In this document: positions 23,803-32,575 of the stretch, one piece after another
Layout: each line of letters begins with the position of its first letter
How positions within the stretch are numbered: the first letter of the stretch is position 1
Source: Buchananella felis
Lineage (GTDB): Bacteria; Actinomycetota; Actinomycetes; Actinomycetales; Actinomycetaceae
Length of the DNA: 64,000 bases
Strand: one strand, 5' to 3'
Assembly: GCF_041380015.1 (NCBI RefSeq)
Contig: NZ_CP159978.1
Translations under genes and position numbers: made by a program
Notes under the pieces: model-generated
The model's database searches: none
The model's input: the letters and a program-made list of their open reading frames with translations, nothing else
What the model was told of the DNA's origin: nothing

Positions 23803-26800
23803 TCAGTCACGCGGCTTCTCGCGCAGCTCCCAGGTCTCGATGACGTCGCCCTCGGCGATGTCCTTGAAGCCCAGGGTGATACCGCACTCGTAGCCCTCGC
23901 GCACCTCGGTGACGTCGTCCTTCTCGCGACGCAGCGACTCGATGGTGAGGTCGTCTGCCAGCACCACGCCGTCGCGCACCAGGCGAGCCTTGGTGTTGCG
24001 GCGAATCGTGCCCGAACGGACGATCGAACCAGCGATGTTGCCGAACTTGCCGGAACGGAACACCTGACGGATCTCCGCAGTACCGAGCTGGACCTCCTCG
24101 TAGATGGGCTTGAGCATGCCCTTGAGGGAGGCCTCCACCTCCTCGATGGCCTTGTAGATGATCGAGTAGTACTTGATCTCCACGCCCTCGGCGTCCGCCA
24201 GCTCCTGCACGCGCTCCGCAGGGCGCACGTTGAAGCCGATGATGACCGCGTTGTCCACCGTGGCCAGGTTGACGTCGTTCTGCGTGATCGCACCCACACC
24301 ACGGTGGATGATACGCAGCTGGACCTCCTCGCCCACGTCGATCTTGAGCAGCGAGTCCTCCAGCGCCTCCACGGCACCGGACACGTCGCCCTTGAGGATG
24401 AGGTTGAGGGTCTCCACCTTGCCGTCCTTCAGGGCGGCGTCGAAGTCCTCCAGGCTGATGCGCTTGCGACGCTTGGCCAGCAGGGCCGCACGCTCCTTGG
24501 CGGCACGCTGGTCGGCGATCTGACGCACCGTGCGGTCGTCGTCCGCTACCAGGAAGTTGTCGCCCGCGCGCGGCACAGAGGTCAAACCGATCACCTGGAC
24601 CGGGCGGGACGGGCCCGCCTCCGTGACCGTGTTGCCGTGCTCGTCGAACATCGCACGCACGCGGCCGTGAGCCGTACCGGCAGCCAGCGAGTCACCGACC
24701 CGCAGCGTGCCGCGCTGCACCAGCGCCGTAATGACCGCACCACGACCCTTGTCCAGGTTCGCCTCAATCGCCACACCACGAGCCTGCTGGTCCGGGTTAG
24801 CGGTGAGCTCCAGGGCGCCGTCCGCAGTGAGCAGCACGGCCTCCAGCAGATCCTCGATACCGGTGCGGTGCAGGGCGGAGACGTTGACGAACATCGTGTC
24901 GCCACCGTACTCCTCCGCGATCAATCCGTACTCGGTGAGCTGTCCGCGCACCTTGTCCGGGTTCGCGTCCGGCTTGTCGATCTTGTTCACGGCCACCACG
25001 ATCGGCACGCCAGCGGCCTGCGCGTGGTTCAGCGCCTCGATGGTCTGCGGCATGATGCCGTCGTCAGCGGCCACCACCAGGATCGCGATGTCCGTGACCT
25101 TCGCACCACGCGCACGCATAGCCGTGAAGGCCTCGTGACCCGGGGTGTCGATGAACGTGATGGTGCGCTTCTCACCCTCCAGCTCGTGGCGGATCTGGTA
25201 GGCACCGATGTGCTGCGTGATACCGCCGGCCTCGCCAGCCACCACGTCCGTGGAGCGGATCGCGTCCAGCAGCTTCGTCTTACCGTGGTCAACGTGACCC
25301 ATGACGGTCACAACCGGCGGACGCGGCAGCTCGTTCTGGCCCTCCTCCGCGTCCAGGTCCAGGCCGAAGGACTCCAGCAGCTCGCGGTCCTCGTCCTCCG
25401 GGGAGACAACCTCCACGTCGTAGCCCAGCTCACCGCCCAGCAGCATGAAGGTGTCCTCATCCAGGGACTGCGTGGCCGTGGCCATCTCACCCAGGTGGAA
25501 CAGCACGGTCACCAGCGACGCCGGGTTCGCGTCGATCTTCTCAGCGAAGTCCGCCAGCGAGGCACCGGAACGGATGCGGATCTTGGTGTTGTTACCGCGA
25601 GGAACAACCACGCCGCCGATGGTCGGTGCAGTCTGCTCCTCGAACTCCTGACGCTTCGTACGCTTCGACTTCTTGCCGCGCACCGGGCGACCACCGCCGC
25701 GACCGAACGCACCCTGCGTACCGCCACGGCCACCGCGACCGCCGCGACCGCCAGCACCCATGCCACCACCGGCCGGGCCGGCACCGCCGGCCCCACCGCG
25801 CGGACCGCCGAAGCCGCCACCGCCGCCGCCCGGCCCCGGACGACCGCCGCGACCGCCAGCGCCACCACCCGGGCGCGCCGGAGCACCCGGGCGACCGATG
25901 GAAGACTGGCCCGGCATCATGCCGGGGTTGGGGCGCGGGCCGGCCGGGCGCGGGATCGCGCCGCCGCCGGGACGCGGCCCACCGGCGCGCTCACCAGGAG
26001 CGCCGCCGGGGCGCGGGCCAGGACGCTGGCCCGGGCGCGGCATGCCCTGGGCGCTGGAGTACGGGTTGTTGCCCGGGCGCGGACCGCCGGAGCGCTCGCC
26101 GCCGGGGCGGGCGCCCATGCCCTGGGAGCTCGAGTACGGGTTGTTGCCCGGGCGCGGGCCGGGGCGCTGCCCCGGGCGGGGGGCACCCGGACGCGGACCG
26201 GGCACGCCGCCGCCACGCTGAGCGGGGGCCTGGGCGTGGGCCGCGGGAGCCTCAGCCTTCGGCGCAGGCTTGGGGGCCGGCTTCGGGCCAGGCTTGGGGC
26301 CGGGCTTGCTTGCCGAAGCGGGGGAACCAGCGGGCCCCCCGGGCGTGGCCTGTGCGGCGCCAGCCGCCGGGGCGGACGGAGCCGGGGCGGCCGGTGCCGG
26401 GGCGGACGGCGCGCCAGCGCCCGCGCCACCCGGGGTCGGCTTGGCGGCCCCAGCCTGGGCCTGGCCCGGCTTTGCGGCGGCAGTCTGCACGCCGGGGACG
26501 GTCGGAGCCGCCGGAGCCGCCGGAGCTGCGGCGGCGGGGGCGGCAGGCTTCTGCGCGGCAGCGCCGGCAGCGTCGGACGCACCAGCTGCCTGCCCCTTGG
26601 GGGCGGCCTTCTTCCTGGACGCGTCGGCCTGGGCCTTGTCCGCGCCTGCGGCGCTGGCGCCGCCCTTGGCCGCGAAGTATTCGCGCACCTTGCGCTCCAC
26701 CGGCGGCTCCACCGAGGAACTGGGTGCCTTAACGAACTCGCCGAGTTCGGTGCTCAAAATGCCAATGAGCTCCTTGCTGGTCACGCCCAGCTCCTTAGCG

Positions 26801-26832
26801 AGCTCATGCACGCGAGGCTTTGTGTTTGCCAC
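23803..26832 (-). CDS. infB: Translation initiation factor IF-2
   Basis: 1,009 aa. GTPase that brings fMet-tRNA to the 30S subunit. N-terminal IF2_N helix (VHELAKELGVTSKELIGIL), then a very long Ala/Pro/Gly/Arg-rich disordered region (about 50-400) as usual in actinobacteria, with repeats such as RPGNNPYSS. The G domain has GHVDHGKT at about 512-519, DTPGHEAF and NKID; domains II-IV follow. GTG 26832 with GGAGAG upstream is chosen over an upstream in-frame ATG because it gives the standard MANTKPRVHELAKELG start. It follows nusA and ylxR. Confidence 0.98.
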   Translation of the reverse strand: MANTKPRVHELAKELGVTSKELIGILSTELGEFVKAPSSSVEPPVERKVREYFAAKGGASAAGADKAQADASRKKAAPKGQAAGASDAAGAAAQKPAAPAAAAPAAPAAPTVPGVQTAAAKPGQAQAGAAKPTPGGAGAGAPSAPAPAAPAPSAPAAGAAQATPGGPAGSPASASKPGPKPGPKPAPKPAPKAEAPAAHAQAPAQRGGGVPGPRPGAPRPGQRPGPRPGNNPYSSSQGMGARPGGERSGGPRPGNNPYSSAQGMPRPGQRPGPRPGGAPGERAGGPRPGGGAIPRPAGPRPNPGMMPGQSSIGRPGAPARPGGGAGGRGGRPGPGGGGGGFGGPRGGAGGAGPAGGGMGAGGRGGRGGRGGTQGAFGRGGGRPVRGKKSKRTKRQEFEEQTAPTIGGVVVPRGNNTKIRIRSGASLADFAEKIDANPASLVTVLFHLGEMATATQSLDEDTFMLLGGELGYDVEVVSPEDEDRELLESFGLDLDAEEGQNELPRPPVVTVMGHVDHGKTKLLDAIRSTDVVAGEAGGITQHIGAYQIRHELEGEKRTITFIDTPGHEAFTAMRARGAKVTDIAILVVAADDGIMPQTIEALNHAQAAGVPIVVAVNKIDKPDANPDKVRGQLTEYGLIAEEYGGDTMFVNVSALHRTGIEDLLEAVLLTADGALELTANPDQQARGVAIEANLDKGRGAVITALVQRGTLRVGDSLAAGTAHGRVRAMFDEHGNTVTEAGPSRPVQVIGLTSVPRAGDNFLVADDDRTVRQIADQRAAKERAALLAKRRKRISLEDFDAALKDGKVETLNLILKGDVSGAVEALEDSLLKIDVGEEVQLRIIHRGVGAITQNDVNLATVDNAVIIGFNVRPAERVQELADAEGVEIKYYSIIYKAIEEVEASLKGMLKPIYEEVQLGTAEIRQVFRSGKFGNIAGSIVRSGTIRRNTKARLVRDGVVLADDLTIESLRREKDDVTEVREGYECGITLGFKDIAEGDVIETWELREKPRD

Positions 26833-26923
26833 TTCTCTCCTGTTCGGGCCCCCGCCTCGAACAGGCGCGGGCATTATTTGGTCTGGCAGCTCATCGCTGG
26901 GTACTCATCGGGTGCCCATGGCC

Positions 26924-27307
26924 TTATTCCGCCTTTCCTACAGGCGACGCACCGCGCGCCGCCTGGTTGCCGCCCAACGGCAGCAGTTCCATTAGCCCTG
27001 TAACGTCCAGCTCCTCCACCCGCAGCGCGCGGGGAAAGGCTCGCCGTTTCAGCGCTTTCTCTAAGCAGCCTGTCTCGTGGTGGAGCCAGGCGCCCCTCCC
27101 GGGCAGGCTGGCGTGCTCGTCCAGGACAACGCGTCCATCAAGCTGCACAACCCGCACCAGTTGGTTTCGCTCCCCACGCTTCCGGCAGCCCACACATGTG
27201 CGCACGGGAACGTGGCTAGTGGGATTGCTGGCCTTCGCGGGGCCGCCCCCTATTCTAACCAGCGCCCGCTTGGGCATGGCGTAGCCCGGGCGTGTCTCTC
27301 GTCGCAT
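26924..27307 (-). CDS. YlxR family (DUF448) RNA-binding protein
   Basis: Up to 127 aa. The YlxR core is SHVPVRTCVGCRKRGERNQL with the conserved CxxC, followed by RGAWLHHETGCLEKALKRRAF. Small protein encoded between nusA and infB in many bacteria, thought to bind RNA. The start is uncertain: ATG 27307, ATG 27277 or a GTG just before the core are possible, and the first about 30 residues do not resemble the family. It lies 13 nt after nusA. Confidence 0.9.
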   Translation of the reverse strand: MRRETRPGYAMPKRALVRIGGGPAKASNPTSHVPVRTCVGCRKRGERNQLVRVVQLDGRVVLDEHASLPGRGAWLHHETGCLEKALKRRAFPRALRVEELDVTGLMELLPLGGNQAARGASPVGKAE

Positions 27308-27320
27308 AAAGCCCGGGGGA

Positions 27321-28337
27321 TCAGGCCGGCGTGGCGTCCGGGCGAGAGCCGGTGCCGATCACCTGCTCGCCGGCGTGGTCGGGCTTGATGTCGATGCGCC
27401 AGCCGGTCAGGCGGGCGGCCAGGCGGGCGTTTTGCCCCTCCTTGCCGATCGCCAGCGAGAGCTGGAAGTCCGGCACCACCACGCGGGCGGTGCGGGCTGC
27501 GGCGTCCAGGATGGTCACGGTGCCCACCTTGGCCGGGGACAGCGCGTTGGCGACGAACCGGGCCGGGTCAGCAGACCAGTCCACGATGTCGATCTTCTCC
27601 CCGCCCAGCTCTGCCATGACGGAGCGGACGCGCGCGCCCATCTTGCCGATGCACGCGGCCACCGCGCCCACCTGCGGGTCGTGGGAGACCACGGCGATCT
27701 TGGTGCGGTGCCCGGCCTCGCGGGCGATGGACTTGATCTCCACGATGCCGTCGGCGATCTGGGGCACTTCCTTCTCGAACAGGCCGCGCACCAGGCCCGG
27801 GTGGGTGCGGGACAGGCGAACCTGCGCCCCGTTGGCACCACGGGAGATGTCCACCACGAACGCGCGCAGCTGCGTGCCGTGCGGGTAGGACTCGCCCGGG
27901 GCCTGCTCCTCCGGGGGAAGCACTCCCTCCACGCCGTCGCCCAGGTCCACCTTCACCAGCCGGCGGTCCGGGTTTTGCACCACGCGCCCGGAGACGATCG
28001 TGCCGGTGGAGTCCTTGAAGCGGCCAAAGACCTTGGCGTCGTCGGCGTCGCGCAGCCGCTGCGTGATGATCGAGCGCACCGTGTTGGTGGCAAGGCGGCC
28101 GAAATTCGACGGCGTGTCGTCAAACTCGCCGATAACCACGCCATCGTCGTCCACCTCGGGCGCCATCACGACGGCCTGCCCGGTGCGCTTGTCGATGTCC
28201 ACGCGGGCGCCGCGAATAGCGCCGGGGTTTTGCAGGTAGGCCTTCAGCAGCGCCGTCTCGATCGTCTCTACCAGGGTGGAGACGCTGACGCCCAGCTCCT
28301 CCCCCACGAGCCGCAGCTGAGTCATGTCGATGTCCAC
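27321..28337 (-). CDS. nusA: Transcription termination/antitermination factor NusA
   Basis: 338 aa. N-terminal RNA polymerase-binding domain (VSVSTLVETIETALLKAY), S1 domain (TGTIVSGRVVQNPDRRLVKV) and two KH domains (KIAVVSHDPQVGAVAACIGK; LSLAIGKEGQNARLAARLTG). It modulates pausing, termination and rRNA antitermination. The frame is open upstream, but GTG 28337 has GGAGG 6 nt before it and gives the short MDIDMTQLRLVGEELG start. Order rimP-nusA-ylxR-infB is the classical operon. Confidence 0.97.
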   Translation of the reverse strand: MDIDMTQLRLVGEELGVSVSTLVETIETALLKAYLQNPGAIRGARVDIDKRTGQAVVMAPEVDDDGVVIGEFDDTPSNFGRLATNTVRSIITQRLRDADDAKVFGRFKDSTGTIVSGRVVQNPDRRLVKVDLGDGVEGVLPPEEQAPGESYPHGTQLRAFVVDISRGANGAQVRLSRTHPGLVRGLFEKEVPQIADGIVEIKSIAREAGHRTKIAVVSHDPQVGAVAACIGKMGARVRSVMAELGGEKIDIVDWSADPARFVANALSPAKVGTVTILDAAARTARVVVPDFQLSLAIGKEGQNARLAARLTGWRIDIKPDHAGEQVIGTGSRPDATPA

Positions 28338-28446
28338 TTCGTTCCTCCTACCTCCAGGCGGTTTGCCCCGCCGCACGTTCTGCCGTGTCTAAGTGTTTAG
28401 TTGGGCCAAATGCGCCGCCTTAGCGCCGCCGCCCGTGTTTATCTGG

Positions 28447-28896
28447 TCAGTCCCGGGAGAATTCCAGGACCACGCGCGCCTTTTCGATGTCGGCCATAGC
28501 GATTTCCTGCCCGGCCAGGACGACGCTGCCTTCGTTAACGCCCTCCAGCCTGCCCTCGATCTCCTTACCGGCCACGACCGCCTTGACCATACGACCCTCC
28601 GCGCGACGGAAATCGCGCGGCGTGGTCAGCACCCGTTCCGCCCCGGGGGTGGAGACCTCCAGGGTGTAGCGGCCCGGGATCGGGTCCTCCTGGTCGAGCC
28701 AGCTGGACACCGCCCGGGTGACGTCCACCAGCTGGTCGGAGTCCACGGCGCCGGGGCCGTCGGGCAGGTCCACGGTGACGCGAACCATCGTGTACTTCCC
28801 CGACTTGGTCAGGGTGACGTTCTCCAGGTAGAGGCCCAGGGATTCCACTGTCGGTGCAAGTGCTTGCGTTAGATCGGCTCCAGTTGGCTGTGCCAT
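28447..28896 (-). CDS. rimP: Ribosome maturation factor RimP
   Basis: 149 aa. Two-domain 30S assembly factor. Recognised by VTLTKSGKYTMVRVTVDLPD, DVTRAVSSWLDQEDPIPGRY, LEVSTPGAERVLTTPRDFRR and EIAMADIEKARVVLEF. ATG 28896. First gene of the nusA operon, 109 nt before the nusA start, and divergent from a lipoprotein gene across a 60-nt shared promoter region. Confidence 0.97.
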   Translation of the reverse strand: MAQPTGADLTQALAPTVESLGLYLENVTLTKSGKYTMVRVTVDLPDGPGAVDSDQLVDVTRAVSSWLDQEDPIPGRYTLEVSTPGAERVLTTPRDFRRAEGRMVKAVVAGKEIEGRLEGVNEGSVVLAGQEIAMADIEKARVVLEFSRD

Positions 28897-28956
28897 GGCC
28901 CGTGCCTCCCCCTCAGGTATGAATAATCCGTTCCATTCTATGGGAAAATTGCGCCC

Positions 28957-30360
28957 GTGGCTTTCTCACTTACTTTGGACCGTTCCCACGCGCGCAGCCC
29001 CCGACCTGGTATTGACCGGGGTAGCGGTGGCGCCAGTGGGCGCCGCAGGCGGACGTTTGGGGCCGCAGTGGTGGCGCTGGTTTGCGGGGCGCTCGCCCTG
29101 GGCGGCTGCTCCCTGCGGCTGGAGCGCGAACCGGGCGCACTGCCCCCGCTCACGCACCTCGCCGAGCTTCGTGAGGAGCTTTTCGGCATCGAGCGCGCTA
29201 TCGAGGCCGGCGCTACCGGGATGGCCCAGGCGGCCGGCGCGAGCGTGCCTGCCCCGGCCGAGACCGACGCCGAAGGGGCTGCCGCCGCCGGCACCGGCGG
29301 TGCGGGCGGCACGGGGACCGGCACCGACGGTGCGGGCACCGGGCCGGGCGCAAACGAGGGCGGCGGCAGCGGGTCCGATTCGGCCGGTTCCGCCGGTTCG
29401 GCCGGTTCCGCCAACCCTGCCGGTCCCGCCGCCGGGCAGTACCCACTCACCACGCCCACCGAGACCACGAGCGCGGGAAACGTGAGCGGAGAGGCCCTGG
29501 TTGGCTTGGTGGTGCGTTCGCGCGCGCGCCAGGGAGCGTTGGGCGGTCCCTGGCAGCCGTGGACGCAGGGGCCCGCGCCCGCAGCGGCCAGCGCCCCGCC
29601 GGCGCGCACGATCCCGGCCAATCCAATCCAACTGCAAGAGCTTGTGGAGCAGGCGCTGCTGACCGCCAACGAGCTGGCGCTGCTCACCGAGGATGCCGGG
29701 CAGGCCGCCACTGCCACCACCTTGACCATCTCCTACGCGCAAGAGCTCACCGCCCTGAGCGCCCGCACTGGACGACGTTCTGACAGCGCCCTGCTTGCCG
29801 CCGCCCCCACCTCCGCCAAGCAGCACATCGCGGGACTGCTAACCGGCGGGGCTGAGCAAGTCGGCGCGCAAGACGGGACCTCGAGCAGCGCAGAGCCGGC
29901 GGCTCCTGGGGGCCGCGGCGAGGAAACAGCGGCGGAGTTGAGCATCGGCTCTCTGCTGGCGATCAACTACGTGAAGTGGACTGCTGACACCGCAGCGATC
30001 GCCAGTGAGCCCGAGCAGCGCGCTCAGTTCACCAAGATCGCCGACAGGATCGGCTCGTGGCTGCTGTCCGCACAGCCCGTGGCTGCGCCCGCCGGGCAGG
30101 GGGAGTCGCAGCAGTCCGGGGCGCAGGCGGATGTGTCTACCTTCTCCGTGGATCGTTCCGCGAGCCCGCGCCAGTGGGTTGAGAGCGCGCTGGCACAGGC
30201 CGTGCCGATGCTCATGCAGGAGGCCGTGGCTTCCCCGGCGGGCGACCCACGTTCCCCGCTGCGGGCCGTCAAGCGTCAGGCGGCGCTAATGTACGCGGCC
30301 CAGCTCGCCGCCATGCAGGTGGAGTGGGGGGCCGCGCCCAGCGCCCTGCCGGGCCAGTAA
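28957..30360 (+). CDS. Exported lipoprotein, DUF4439-like
   Basis: 467 aa. After an arginine-rich n-region comes a hydrophobic stretch and the lipobox LALGGC (cysteine near residue 51), so it is a lipid-anchored envelope protein. A long low-complexity Gly/Ala/Ser/Thr linker follows (about 90-165), then helical sequence (IQLQELVEQALLTANELALL; YAQELTALSA; QAALMYAAQLAAMQVEW). Actinobacterial genomes often have such a helical lipoprotein divergent to rimP. Function unknown. GTG start at 28957 is the only good one near the signal sequence. Confidence 0.7.
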   Translation: MAFSLTLDRSHARSPRPGIDRGSGGASGRRRRTFGAAVVALVCGALALGGCSLRLEREPGALPPLTHLAELREELFGIERAIEAGATGMAQAAGASVPAPAETDAEGAAAAGTGGAGGTGTGTDGAGTGPGANEGGGSGSDSAGSAGSAGSANPAGPAAGQYPLTTPTETTSAGNVSGEALVGLVVRSRARQGALGGPWQPWTQGPAPAAASAPPARTIPANPIQLQELVEQALLTANELALLTEDAGQAATATTLTISYAQELTALSARTGRRSDSALLAAAPTSAKQHIAGLLTGGAEQVGAQDGTSSSAEPAAPGGRGEETAAELSIGSLLAINYVKWTADTAAIASEPEQRAQFTKIADRIGSWLLSAQPVAAPAGQGESQQSGAQADVSTFSVDRSASPRQWVESALAQAVPMLMQEAVASPAGDPRSPLRAVKRQAALMYAAQLAAMQVEWGAAPSALPGQ

Positions 30361-30386
30361 CGCCAGGGGCGCGCGGGCGGACTGAG

Positions 30387-30417
30387 GGGGCCGCCGGTCT
30401 TTCCGACCGGCGGCCCC
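30387..30417 (+). terminator. Terminator after the lipoprotein gene
   Basis: Perfect 13-bp stem GGGGCCGCCGGTC / GACCGGCGGCCCC with a 5-nt loop, 27 nt after the stop. Confidence 0.85.
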
Positions 30418-30518
30418 GCCCACGTGATCGCCCAGCAGGTGGGCCGCCCCCGCGACTCAGCCGAGGGCGAGTAGAGGTGAACCCAAGTCCGTAAGGCTGG
30501 GCCTACGCAAATGCTGCA

Positions 30519-30574
30519 TCGGGGTACATGCGACCGCTCGGGGGCGCGGCACCGGCCGGTCGCATGTACCCCGA
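30519..30574. repeat. 18-bp perfect inverted repeat (family 5)
   Basis: TCGGGGTACATGCGACCG at 30519-30536 and its exact reverse complement at 30557-30574, separated by 20 nt. TCGGGG-type cores recur on both sides, so it may be a degraded member of the 20-nt-unit arrays. Confidence 0.8.
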
Positions 30575-30729
30575 CCGTACTCTTGTGCGCTCGGGGGCAA
30601 CGCGCCGCTGCCACCAGTCGTCCCCGGAGCAGCGCACGGCTCGGCAGCTAACCAGTCCGCTGCCTATCCCCCTGCCCCTACACCCTCAGCTGTGCCGGGC
30701 CGCAATTCATCCCCTCGCTGCAGACACAA

Positions 30730-30764
30730 AAGGCCCCGGACCATCTCGATACAGGGCTGGGGCC
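30730..30764 (-). terminator. Terminator after small hypothetical gene
   Basis: On the minus strand GGCCCC pairs with GGGGCC and is followed by TTTTGTG, directly downstream of the 30768 stop. Confidence 0.55.
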
Positions 30765-30767
30765 GCT

Positions 30768-31043
30768 CTACGCAGACGAGGGGGCCAGGAATTCGGCGGC
30801 GAATTCTTCGATCACGTCGTATGCCTCAGCCAGGGGACGGATGTATTCCACCAGCTCGGGCGACGCCTCCAATCCGTCGTCGATCATGCAGCCCAACAGC
30901 GCGGCGATCGTGGAGGACGCCTCGGACGGCTCCATCTCCGCGCAACGGACTGCCTCCTCGCAGTCATAACGGGGGAATCCGGCTTCAATAGCGAACTCAG
31001 CCACCTTCTTAAGATGGCGAACCCATTCGTGTTGGCTGATCAC
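30768..31043 (-). CDS. Small hypothetical acidic protein
   Basis: 91 aa from GTG 31043, chosen because GGAGG lies 7 nt upstream; the frame stays open further upstream but with unlikely composition. Starts ISQHEWVRHLKKVAEFAIEA, all-helical and acidic (CEEAVRCAEMEPSEASSTIA, YIRPLAEAYDVIEEFAAEF). No family recognised. Size, acidity and its lone position beside repeat arrays resemble orphan immunity proteins of polymorphic toxins, but no toxin is next to it, so this is only a possibility. A terminator follows it. Confidence 0.6.
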   Translation of the reverse strand: MISQHEWVRHLKKVAEFAIEAGFPRYDCEEAVRCAEMEPSEASSTIAALLGCMIDDGLEASPELVEYIRPLAEAYDVIEEFAAEFLAPSSA

Positions 31044-31368
31044 CTGTCCCCCTCCGTCACAAAACGCGCAGCTATTCCACCACGCCTTGCTGCGAGCGCA
31101 TAGTCGTTCCGCCTGGGAGTCCCAATAGACAGTTCTGCCCCATCGGGGCCTTGGGCGCGGGACGGTGTCGACGACGGTCGGCCCGCGTAGGAGGACCGCC
31201 CGGACCGACAAAACTCGACGTTGGGCGCTTCTGTCTCCCTGAGCGAGCCACCGAGGGCATGTTTATCACCGAGCGCCGACTCATCCAGCGTGCTGCTGGT
31301 AGTGAGAGAGCCTGCCTACGGGGCTGCCCGCCGGAAGGCCCGGAACGAGCGGACGCGTGCGCAAATGA

Positions 31369-31494
31369 AACTCGACGTTTGACTCTTCAACTAGACGTTG
31401 AGCTCCTCAACTAGACGTTCCAACCCGCAGAAACGTCGAGATGAAGCCCCGAACGTCGAGATGAAGCCCCGAACGTCGAGATGAAGCCCAGAAC
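31369..31494. repeat. 20-nt-period nested palindrome, family 4
   Basis: Three units AACTCGACGTT / AACTAGACGTT at exact 20-nt spacing, then three inverted units AACGTCGAGATGAAGCCC at 20-nt spacing. One more isolated unit (AACTCGACGTTGGGCGCTTC) lies at about 31207-31226. Confidence 0.88.
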
Positions 31495-31745
31495 CCAAGC
31501 CCCTGTCCCCCGGCCCTCCACCGCCGCGCGCGCCCGGGCGGCGTAGAAGTCCGCGCCCAAGAGCGCCAGCTCATTCGAGCACCACCCGGCCGGACGATCA
31601 CCACCACTACAGCCACATCTGGGACGCCCCACCATCGCTTCCACCGTGCTGAGGATGCAGCGCGTCAGCACCGACTCCCTCGCGAGCGGGATGGCCGCAG
31701 ACCGCGAGCGCGTGGTGGCGCTGCTCGAGGGGCGGGAAACGTGGA

Positions 31746-31772
31746 AGGCCGCAGACATTGCGTCTGCGGCCT
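31746..31772 (-). terminator. Terminator after tRNA-Asn
   Basis: Perfect stem AGGCCGCAGAC / GTCTGCGGCCT with a 5-nt loop, downstream of the tRNA on the minus strand, followed by TCC. Confidence 0.75.
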
Positions 31773-31795
31773 CCGTGCTCGGCGTGTCTGCCGAT

Positions 31796-31870
<75 letters not shown>

Positions 31871-31934
31871 TTGCGAGGCATAACTCTACCAGCCCGCTTG
31901 GAGTGCTCCGGACCAAAACCGGCCATTTGGGCCC

Positions 31935-32423
31935 TCATGTGTCCATCCCCACAACCTCGCGCACCTTTGCGAGGAGGCGTTCGACTGCAGCGTCGTCCGC
32001 CCCATCCAGTGCGGTCCCAACTACGTCCACCACCAATTCTCCGTCGTGGCGGCGTCGCACGGTGGCGCGCGCCCACCGTCCGGCGGGCAGCTTCGTCGTC
32101 GCCGAGTGCACGATCGCGTGCTCCACGGCGTCGATGAGGGCGGAGGAGAAGCGCTCGACGTCGTCGGTGGCGGATTCGAGCACCACGGCGGGCTCGCGCG
32201 GATTGGCGCGCTGCAGGGTGAGCAGGCGCGGCTCGGCGTCCCACTGGGCGTGCTGAATGGTGTGGAACTCGTACTCGGCCACCACGGCCTCGCGGTCCGT
32301 GACCAATACGCCCCTGCGTCCGACCACGGCGAATCCGCCACCAGCCAAGGCGATGGCAGGGGCACGACGTTCCGCCCTACTGACACCCTGGAGTTGCGGT
32401 AAGCGTTGAAAGAGTTTGAACAC
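31935..32423 (-). CDS. Conserved actinobacterial hypothetical protein
   Basis: 162 aa from GTG 32423. Starts MFKLFQRLPQLQGVSRAERR, then GGFAVVGRRGVLVTDREAVV and HTIQHAQWDAEPRLLTLQRA, a beta-rich PH-like layout, with a helical C-terminus (VERLLAKVREVVGMD). Similar proteins that report a value through a bench of beta strands and lie next to a tRNA are common in actinobacteria; none has a function I can name. It is between tRNA-Asn and tRNA-Met. Confidence 0.72.
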   Translation of the reverse strand: MFKLFQRLPQLQGVSRAERRAPAIALAGGGFAVVGRRGVLVTDREAVVAEYEFHTIQHAQWDAEPRLLTLQRANPREPAVVLESATDDVERFSSALIDAVEHAIVHSATTKLPAGRWARATVRRRHDGELVVDVVGTALDGADDAAVERLLAKVREVVGMDT

Positions 32424-32498
32424 GACACCTAGCTAACCAAATTTCCGCCCAAAACACGCACGCGGTAGTCTTGCCCGCAGGTACGGCACACCGCACCG

Positions 32499-32575
32499 CC
32501 CCCGATAGCTCAGTCGGTCAGAGCAGCGGACTCATAATCCGTCGGTCCTGGGTTCAAGCCCCAGTCGGGGGACCA
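32499..32575 (+). tRNA. tRNA-Met (CAT)
   Basis: CCCCCGATAGCTCAGTCGG start, anticodon loop CTCATAA with CAT, T-arm GGTTCAAGCCC, acceptor TCGGGGG, discriminator A and encoded CCA; 77 nt. The layout fits elongator Met; an Ile2 (lysidine-modified CAT) identity cannot be fully excluded from sequence alone. Confidence 0.92.

Larger units (their letters stand above)
30361..30767. other. Gap with terminators and a large palindrome
   Basis: About 400 bases without a gene. Holds the terminator at 30387-30417, an 18-bp inverted repeat at 30519-30574, and a terminator for the small minus-strand gene at 30730-30764. Confidence 0.6.
31044..31795. other. 750-base gap before tRNA-Asn, with repeat array
   Basis: No supported gene on either strand. 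It contains a single AACTCGACGTT unit at 31206-31226, the family 4 array at 31369-31494, and the tRNA-Asn terminator at 31746-31772. Confidence 0.6.

Noticed and set aside
23647..27003. 1,118-aa plus-strand open frame opposite infB
   Set aside because: Shadow of infB; composition dominated by R, T, A and H with no fold.
30519..30574. Intrinsic terminator
   Set aside because: The stem is far from a gene end, has a 20-nt centre and no T-run, while a better terminator lies at 30387.
32499..32575. tRNA-Ile2
   Set aside because: The CAT anticodon could be lysidine-modified, but the body fits elongator Met better; left as Met with some doubt.
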